DNA from: Acutalibacter sp.
GTDB lineage: Bacteria > Bacillota > Clostridia > Oscillospirales > Acutalibacteraceae
Direction: 5' to 3'
Length of the DNA stretch: 5,415 bases
Assembly: GCA_022801475.1 (NCBI GenBank)
Contig: JAAWSH010000129.1
Span: 1 to 5,415, forward strand
This document shows, in pieces, positions 1 through 5,415 of this stretch (position 1 is its first letter; each line of letters starts with the position of its first letter). The notes under the pieces are model-generated. The model was not told the DNA's origin. It searched no databases and saw only the letters and a program-made list of their open reading frames with translations. A program made the translations under genes and the position numbers.

Positions 1-2658
1 CCCCCCACCCCAGCCCCGGACCAGAGCCAGGCCGCTGCCCAGATCGTGGTTTCCACTGGCGGCAAGACTGTGTTTGACAGTGGAAAGAGCGGCGCGCTCT
101 CTTCCCTGGGTTTTGAGGCTCCCGTGGAGCTGCTGCCCCGCACCCGCTACGACTGGACCGTTACTGTCTGGGGCAACGGGGGCGACTCTGCCACCGCAGC
201 CTCCTGGTTCGAGACCGCCAAACAGGACGAGCCCTGGCAGGCCCAGTGGATTACCGCCAGTGGCGGGCCCTTTGTAGACCCGGAGCGCCAGCCCTTAATG
301 GCAAAAGATTTTTCCCTAAAAGGCCAGGTGGCCAGCGCCCGGGCTTATGTGTGCGGGCTGGGCATCTACGAGCTGGAACTGAACGGCCAAAAAGCTGGAG
401 ACGAATACCTGCTGCCTGGCTACCACTGCTATGACCATGCCCTAGAGTACCAGACCTTTGACGTTACCGGGCTGCTGAACCGCGGCGAGAACACCATCGC
501 CCTGGCCCTGGGTCCTGGCTGGTACATGGGGGACCTGATCTTTGACCGCCGCCGCCACGTCTATGGCGACGCCATGAAGGCTATATGCGAGCTGCGGGTC
601 ACCCTCACCGACGGCAGTGAAGTGGTGCTGGGCACAGACGGCAGCTGGAAAAGCTACCCCTCCCCTGTCATATTTAGCAATATCTACGACGGCGAGCACC
701 TGGACGCCCGGCTGTTTACCCCTGGCTGGTCCCGGCCGGGCTGCGCTGCCCAGAGCTTTGGGGTAGCGGTGTGCGAAGAAGGCGCTCCCCTGGTGGCCAG
801 ACGTGGGCCGAAGATTGTGAAAAAGCAGGAGTTTGCCCCAGTAGAAATTTTCCACACCAAAAAAGGCGAGACTGTGCTGGACTTTGGCCAGAACATCACC
901 GGCTGGGTGGAGTTTAATACCAGCGCTCCCGCAGGACAGACCGTAAAACTCAGCTACGGTGAAGTGATGCAGGACGGCTGCTTCTACCGGGATAATCTGC
1001 GCACCGCCAAGGCCGAATACCTCTATATCTCCGACGGCGCTCCCCGCCGGATTCGGCCCCACTTTACCTTTTACGGCTTCCGCTTTGTAAAGGTAGAAGG
1101 CGTAGAAAACGTGTTGCCCCAGGACTTCACCGCCTGCCACATCCGCTCGGACATAGACCCCATTGGCCGCATTGAGACCAGCAATCCCCGGGTAAACCAG
1201 CTGTTCCACAACGCCATGTGGGGGCAGTTCGACAACTTCCTGGACCTGCCCACCGACTGCCCCCAGCGGGACGAGCGTTTGGGCTGGACCGGGGACGCGG
1301 CGGTGATCAGCGCCACAGCCTGCAAGAACCTCTACATGCCCGCCTTTTTCCACCATTTTATGGAAAACGTCCGCCAAGAGCAGGAATTCTACAGCGGCTC
1401 GGTGCCCTTTTTCGTGCCCGCGCCCAAGACCTATGCCAAAGGCCCCCGGTTCAAGATAGACCCGGCGGACTTTATCAATCTGGACCGGGATGACGAAGAA
1501 GCGATACGCCGGCTCTTAGCAGAAAAGTACCCGCAGCTGGCCGCCGCCGTAGACGCCCAGCCCCCCGAAGAACAGGGGGAATTTCTGCGGCAAGCCATAG
1601 AGGAAAATTTCAGCTTTGAGGCCAGCAACGGGGCGGGCTGCGCCATTTGGAGCGACGTGGCCACCATGATGCCCTGGGCCGTGTACGAAAACTACGGCGA
1701 CCTAAACCTGCTGCGCCAGGAATACCCGGTGATGAAAGCCTGGGTGGAACACATACGCCAAGACGACCGGCTGGACGGAGACCGGGGCCTGTGGCTGCGG
1801 GGGCACCAGCTGGGGGACTGGCTGGCCCTGGACAAGCCCGACCCCAAGGATGCCGAGAATCCCTTTGGGGCCACAGACCTGCAATATACTGCCAGCTGCT
1901 TCTACTTCTACTCCACCCGCCTAACGGCAAAAGCCGCCAGGGCCCTGGGGCTTGAGGAGGATGCCGCCCAGTATGAGGCTCTGTGCGAAAAAATCAAAGC
2001 CGCTGTCTGTGGGGAGTATTTTAACAGAGACGGCTCCTTTAAGATTGAGGGCACCCAGACTGCTTGTGTACTAAGCCTGTTCTTCGGCATCTATCCCCCC
2101 GGGGGACGGAATCTAGTGCTGGATCATCTGAAGGCCCGGCTGGCCGCTAAAAACAACCACCTGGACACTGGCTTCTGCGGTACGCCTTTCTTGTGCCGGG
2201 CCCTTTCGGACAACGGAGCCAATGACCTGGCCTATACCCTGCTGCTGAACGACGATTTCCCCAGCTGGTTGTACGAGGTGAAGCTGGGGGCCACCACAGT
2301 GTGGGAGCGGTGGAATTCTCTGCTGCCGGACGGCACCATCAGTGGCACAGGCATGAACAGCCTAAACCACTATGCCTATGGTTCCATTGTGGACTGGATG
2401 TACCGCAACTTGTGCGGCTTTAATCCAGTGGAGGAGGCCCCTGGCTACAAGCAGGCCATCCTGCGCCCCATGCCGGACCCCCGCATTCGCAGCGCAAAAA
2501 TGGAGATGGACACTGCCTCCGGCCAATATAAGCTGAGCTGGCGGTACGACGGGCAGGACTTGCATTATGAAGTTACTGTGCCCTTTGACTGCACCGCTGA
2601 CCTGATGCTGCCGGATGGCCGCACGGAAAAGCTGACGGCAGGCAGTTATATTTTCTAA
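1..2658 (+). CDS. Alpha-L-rhamnosidase, glycoside hydrolase family 78 (5' end outside window)
   Basis: This enzyme hydrolyses terminal alpha-L-rhamnosyl residues from glycans or rhamnosylated plant compounds with inversion. The frame is open from base 1 and 885 codons are visible; numbering here starts at the first codon. The GTG at base 46 lies inside a strand of the first beta domain and is not a believable start, so the true start is upstream, probably by a few tens of codons. Domains in order: Ig/FN3-like strand region about 10-80, Bac_rhamnosid_N-like beta domain about 100-255, concanavalin-like domain about 270-385 (with LDFGQNITGW), (alpha/alpha)6 catalytic barrel about 388-800, and C-terminal beta domain 808-885. 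The signature DCPQRDERLGWTGD at 419-432 carries the expected general acid E425 and conserved D432; VWERW places the likely general base at E769. About 68 residues (476-543) look like an insertion in the barrel. Whether a signal peptide exists cannot be seen. The stop is TAA, with no T-rich terminator directly after it. The family call is firm; the natural substrate is unknown. Confidence 0.95.
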   Translation, partial: PPTPAPDQSQAAAQIVVSTGGKTVFDSGKSGALSSLGFEAPVELLPRTRYDWTVTVWGNGGDSATAASWFETAKQDEPWQAQWITASGGPFVDPERQPLMAKDFSLKGQVASARAYVCGLGIYELELNGQKAGDEYLLPGYHCYDHALEYQTFDVTGLLNRGENTIALALGPGWYMGDLIFDRRRHVYGDAMKAICELRVTLTDGSEVVLGTDGSWKSYPSPVIFSNIYDGEHLDARLFTPGWSRPGCAAQSFGVAVCEEGAPLVARRGPKIVKKQEFAPVEIFHTKKGETVLDFGQNITGWVEFNTSAPAGQTVKLSYGEVMQDGCFYRDNLRTAKAEYLYISDGAPRRIRPHFTFYGFRFVKVEGVENVLPQDFTACHIRSDIDPIGRIETSNPRVNQLFHNAMWGQFDNFLDLPTDCPQRDERLGWTGDAAVISATACKNLYMPAFFHHFMENVRQEQEFYSGSVPFFVPAPKTYAKGPRFKIDPADFINLDRDDEEAIRRLLAEKYPQLAAAVDAQPPEEQGEFLRQAIEENFSFEASNGAGCAIWSDVATMMPWAVYENYGDLNLLRQEYPVMKAWVEHIRQDDRLDGDRGLWLRGHQLGDWLALDKPDPKDAENPFGATDLQYTASCFYFYSTRLTAKAARALGLEEDAAQYEALCEKIKAAVCGEYFNRDGSFKIEGTQTACVLSLFFGIYPPGGRNLVLDHLKARLAAKNNHLDTGFCGTPFLCRALSDNGANDLAYTLLLNDDFPSWLYEVKLGATTVWERWNSLLPDGTISGTGMNSLNHYAYGSIVDWMYRNLCGFNPVEEAPGYKQAILRPMPDPRIRSAKMEMDTASGQYKLSWRYDGQDLHYEVTVPFDCTADLMLPDGRTEKLTAGSYIF

Positions 2659-2690
2659 AGTGAAGTGGGAATAGACCGTGTATTGCCAGC

Positions 2691-2794
2691 TCTCGGTCCG
2701 TTTGGGGGTAGCGTACGGAATACGAGTGGCGAAGAGCAGTCCTTTGCTCTTATCCAGCACGTGAGTTGCCTTTGCCAACTCAAACGAACCGAGA
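2691..2794. repeat. 14-base inverted repeat enclosing three small hairpins
   Basis: The arms TCTCGGTCCGTTTG (2691-2704) and CAAACGAACCGAGA (2781-2794) pair at 13 of 14 positions. The single C.A mismatch (2698/2787) becomes a G.U pair if the minus strand is transcribed. Inside are CGTA/TACG (2712-2715 with 2721-2724), AAGAGCA/TGCTCTT (2732-2738 with 2745-2751, loop of 6) and GAGTTG/CAACTC (2763-2768 with 2776-2781, sharing one base with the outer arm). Together they would fold as a four-way junction. I recognise no named RNA family; an RNA, a mobile intergenic repeat or a protein-binding palindrome are all possible. Confidence 0.6.
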
Positions 2795-2814
2795 AAGCAC
2801 CCCTGTAGGGAGCG

Positions 2815-2870
2815 CTCTGACCGGCCAAACCGGCAAGCGGGATGAGCAAGTCGGTTTTGTGCGCCCAGAG
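2815..2870. repeat. Second imperfect long hairpin in the spacer
   Basis: CTCTG (2815-2819) pairs with CAGAG (2866-2870). After a short internal loop region, CAAACCGGC (2826-2834) pairs with GTCGGTTTTG (2850-2859) with one bulged T and one G.T pair; the apical loop is about 15 bases. The G.T pair is favourable only if the plus strand is the RNA, the opposite of the hint from the 2691-2794 stem. The run TTTT at 2855-2858 lies inside the stem, so this is not a normal terminator. Confidence 0.4.
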
Positions 2871-2910
2871 ACCTGTTACTGCTAAAAAGCATTGGGCAAG
2901 ACATCCCATA

Positions 2911-2932
2911 AAGGAAGGCGGAGCCTGCTGTG
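2911..2932 (+). promoter_or_regulatory. Ribosome binding site deciding the GTG start of the nucleotidyltransferase gene
   Basis: The purine-rich run AAGGAAGGCGGAG (2911-2923) lies 6 bases before GTG at 2930-2932. An in-frame TAA at 2909-2911 closes the frame just upstream, so GTG is the first plausible start, and the encoded protein begins in the expected place about 20 residues before the GS motif of the nucleotidyltransferase fold. Confidence 0.75.
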
Positions 2933-3991
2933 ACGGAAAAAATTATCGAATCTATTAAAAACAAATATCACCCGCTAACCCTCATTGTCTACGGCTCCTA
3001 CGCCGATGGCTCCCAGAACGCCCACAGCGACTTTGACGCCCTGGCTGTGGCCGACTGCCCCGCCTGCCACGACGTATCCTTTGTGGAGGGGGTGCAGCTG
3101 GACCTGTTTGTGTACCCGCCCTCCCATTTTCAGGGAGCAGTGGACTGTGATGAGATTTTGCAGATTTTCGACGGCCAGGTATTGGTGGACACCAACGGCC
3201 TGGGGGCGGGGCTAAAAGCCCAGGTGCTGGCCTATATGGACCAGCTGCCAGTGAAAACGCCGGCAGAGGCCGCCCAGGGGGTGGAGTGGTGCCAAAAGAT
3301 GCTGCTTCGCACCCGCCGGGGAGATCCCGAGGGGTTGTTCCGTTGGCACTGGCTGCTGACAGAGAGCCTGTCCATCTTCTGCGACCTAACGGGCCGGCCC
3401 TACCTGGGGCCCAAAAAGACGCTGCGGTGGATGCAGGAACAGCATCCTGAAGCTTTCGCCCGCTATAGCAAGGCCCTGGAAACCTTCGAGGCCAGCGCAT
3501 TAGAGGCATGGGTGCTTTTGCTGAAGAACACAAAGGAGAGCACCCTTATGAACATAGCCCGCAAAAGCCCAAAAGATCCAGAGGTTTTGGCGCTTTTCTC
3601 GGAACATGACGACTTTATGACCGCCTTTTTAACCCAGGATATTCCCAGCACAGACGACTGGCAGTACGCCCGCTATAGTCAGGCGGAAGCTATCGAGGCT
3701 GTGTGGGTAGCCTACCACGATGGCCAACCCGCTGGGTGTGTGGCCTACCGGAGCAAAACAGATGGCGTTGGAGAGGTAAAGCGGCTGTTTATCCGCCCAG
3801 AGTACCGGGGACGAGGGCTTTCGAAGGAACTGCTAAACACAGTGCTGAACCACGCAAAAGACCAGGGCTGCCGTGCCCTTTACTTGGACACCCGAATTAC
3901 TCTGGAGCCCGCCGTCTCCCTTTACCAGGCCTTTGGGTTTCAAATTATCTTCCAAGAGGGTGCGTACATCCAGATGGAGCTGCCGCTGTAG
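2930..3991 (+). CDS. Two-domain protein: nucleotidyltransferase (KNTase/MNT-like) fused to GNAT acetyltransferase
   Basis: This is a 353-residue protein. Residues 1-100 show a pol-beta type nucleotidyltransferase fold: YGSYADGS (21-28), the metal-binding pair D34 and D36 in SDFD, and a likely third carboxylate D58 in QLDLF. Residues about 108-198 are helical (with FRWHWLL and YLGPKK), like the C-terminal helices of stand-alone KNTase-like proteins. Residues 207-353 are a GNAT domain: motif A VKRLFIRPEYRGRGLS (283-298) with the acetyl-CoA pyrophosphate loop RGRGLS, where Ser replaces the usual final Gly or Ala, and the closing segment AVSLYQAFGF. All key residues are present, so both halves look active; the products would be a nucleotidyl-transferred and an acetylated acceptor, whose identities are unknown. 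Nucleotidyltransferase-acetyltransferase fusions are known among aminoglycoside-modifying enzymes, but similarity here is only at fold level. The start is GTG with a good ribosome site. A second ribosome site plus ATG lies exactly at the domain junction. The gene is followed by a hairpin terminator. Confidence 0.85.
   Translation: MTEKIIESIKNKYHPLTLIVYGSYADGSQNAHSDFDALAVADCPACHDVSFVEGVQLDLFVYPPSHFQGAVDCDEILQIFDGQVLVDTNGLGAGLKAQVLAYMDQLPVKTPAEAAQGVEWCQKMLLRTRRGDPEGLFRWHWLLTESLSIFCDLTGRPYLGPKKTLRWMQEQHPEAFARYSKALETFEASALEAWVLLLKNTKESTLMNIARKSPKDPEVLALFSEHDDFMTAFLTQDIPSTDDWQYARYSQAEAIEAVWVAYHDGQPAGCVAYRSKTDGVGEVKRLFIRPEYRGRGLSKELLNTVLNHAKDQGCRALYLDTRITLEPAVSLYQAFGFQIIFQEGAYIQMELPL
3533..3550 (+). 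promoter_or_regulatory. Internal ribosome binding site and ATG at the domain junction
   Basis: AAGGAG (3533-3538) stands 9 bases before ATG at 3548-3550, which is codon 207 of the fusion and the natural first residue of the GNAT domain. Initiation here would give a separate 147-residue acetyltransferase. This is the arrangement expected of two once-separate genes now joined by an open frame, or of a gene with two products. Chance purine runs do occur in coding sequence, so activity is inferred only. Confidence 0.55.
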
Positions 3992-4003
3992 CCGGTTTTT
4001 CAC

Positions 4004-4050
4004 AAAAAAGAACAGGAGCCGCAAAGCATCTGCTTGCAGCTCCTGTTTTT
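4004..4050. terminator. Bidirectional Rho-independent terminator between convergent genes
   Basis: AACAGGAGC (4011-4019) pairs perfectly with GCTCCTGTT (4039-4047). The stem continues past a C.A mismatch into GCAAAGC/GCTTGC with one bulged A and a tiny loop. On the plus strand the stem runs into TTTTT (4046-4050), ending the nucleotidyltransferase-GNAT transcript. On the minus strand the A-tract 4004-4009 reads as a T-tract and serves the atp operon, whose last stop is only 14 bases beyond the T-tract. Confidence 0.9.
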
Positions 4051-4063
4051 ATTAGCTGGTCCT

Positions 4064-4485
4064 TTAGTGTTCCATATGCCCGGTGGATGACTTTACTCTT
4101 AGGCGGTTCAGGGCTCGGGCCAAAGTAGCCTGGGCCACCTGATATTCCTGGCGGCTCTTCATTTGCAGCATGGCCTCCTTGGCCTCGTCCGCCTCCCGGC
4201 GGGCCCTGGCTTCGTCGATCTCCTCCGGCCGCTCCGCTGAGTCTACCAGTACCAGCACCTCGTTCTGCTCCACCTTCACCATTCCCGGGGAAACCGCCGC
4301 CACATGGGAACTTTCTCCTGGAACCCGGTAGCGCAGGGTGCCTGGCTGGACCGCCGCAATCATACTGCTGTGGTGGGCCAAAAAGCACTGCTCTCCGTCG
4401 CTGGTAGGGATGGTCAGGCTGAGGCAGGGGCCTTCGTAAAAGGTCCGGTCCGCCGCCAAAATATGCACCTGAAAGGTCTCTTCCA

Positions 4486-4486
<1 letters not shown>
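4064..4486 (-). CDS. atpC: F-type ATP synthase epsilon subunit
   Basis: Epsilon is part of the central stalk of F1Fo ATP synthase; it links gamma to the c-ring and inhibits ATP hydrolysis through its C-terminal helices. The protein has 140 residues, the usual length (about 130-140). Residues 1-84 form the N-terminal beta sandwich (VHILAADRTFYEG, VSPGMVKVEQNEVLVL) and about 88-133 the two-helix domain (EEIDEARARREADEAKEA, then EYQVAQATLARALNRLRV). The helix start contains IDEARA (90-95), which fits the I(L)DxxRA ATP-binding motif described for Bacillus-type epsilon, with E85 also at the expected spacing. The start ATG overlaps the atpD stop as TGATG, so translation is probably coupled; a weak GGTGAGG lies four bases before it. 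It is the last gene of the operon and ends just before the shared terminator. Gene order beta then epsilon is canonical. Confidence 0.96.

Positions 4487-5415
<929 letters not shown>

Larger units (their letters stand above)
2659..2929. other. Spacer without a convincing gene, rich in inverted repeats
   Basis: This 271-base gap separates the rhamnosidase stop from the next start. Reading frames across it on the minus strand run into the rhamnosidase and look like shadows, with no recognisable domain. There is no T-tract hairpin marking a terminator for the rhamnosidase, and I could not find a promoter with good -35 and -10 boxes. What it does hold is a cluster of inverted repeats (2691-2870, described separately), a small TGCT/AGCA hairpin at 2880-2891, and a ribosome binding site at its right end. 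It could be a structured leader, a small RNA on either strand, or a dispersed intergenic repeat. Confidence 0.6.

Noticed and set aside
46..48. GTG as the start codon of the rhamnosidase
   Set aside because: The frame is open to base 1 and the residues before it (QAAAQI) continue the typical first beta strand of GH78 proteins; no ribosome site precedes it.
442..1377. Long 311-codon open frame on the minus strand inside the rhamnosidase gene
   Set aside because: It is the antisense shadow of a GC-rich, well-conserved GH78 gene; its translation has no recognisable domain, and the opposite strand carries clear catalytic motifs over the same bases.
2801..2834. Simple terminator for the rhamnosidase from CCCT/AGGG or CCGG/CCGG hairpins
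   Set aside because: The stems are only 3-4 bp and no T-tract follows them.
2857..2885. Possible promoter TTGTGC, 17 bases, TGCTAA before the nucleotidyltransferase gene
   Set aside because: The -10 box matches the consensus at only two of six positions and the -35 box is mediocre, so it is not supportable by eye.
2362..2964. 200-codon minus-strand frame covering the spacer
   Set aside because: It overlaps both flanking genes in antisense, shows no domain, and its sequence follows the inverted repeats; it is more likely a by-product of the repeat element than a gene.
2982..3533. 183-codon minus-strand frame inside the nucleotidyltransferase gene
   Set aside because: Its composition is dominated by Pro, Arg, Gly and Ser, as expected of an antisense shadow in GC-rich DNA, and the plus strand encodes clear motifs.

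Overview
The window holds four protein genes from what looks like an anaerobic, GC-rich Firmicute, probably a gut Clostridia of the Oscillospiraceae type. That placement is an inference from the high GC content, the style of the GH78 rhamnosidase and the Firmicute-like F1 ATPase subunits; there is no rRNA or other marker to settle it.

Layout, left to right. Bases 1-2658 (+) are a family GH78 alpha-L-rhamnosidase that runs off the left edge, so its true start lies outside the window. Bases 2659-2929 are a 271-base spacer without a convincing gene. It contains a 14-base inverted repeat enclosing smaller hairpins, followed by a second long imperfect hairpin: a candidate structured RNA or dispersed intergenic repeat. 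Bases 2930-3991 (+) encode an unusual two-domain protein, an N-terminal nucleotidyltransferase of the KNTase/MNT type joined in frame to a C-terminal GNAT acetyltransferase. A good ribosome binding site and ATG sit exactly at the domain junction. Bases 3992-4063 hold a strong hairpin flanked by A- and T-tracts that can terminate transcription from both sides. Bases 4064-5415 (-) are the 3' end of an F-type ATP synthase operon: atpC (epsilon, complete) and atpD (beta, missing its N-terminal part including the P-loop), joined by a TGATG stop/start overlap.

The two + strand genes and the atp operon converge on the shared terminator. The rhamnosidase releases L-rhamnose from plant or microbial glycans; the ATP synthase genes are housekeeping. 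Nothing visible ties the nucleotidyltransferase-acetyltransferase to either neighbour. The most interesting points are this fusion with its retained internal start site and the structured spacer upstream of it. No mobile element, CRISPR array, tRNA or rRNA is visible.
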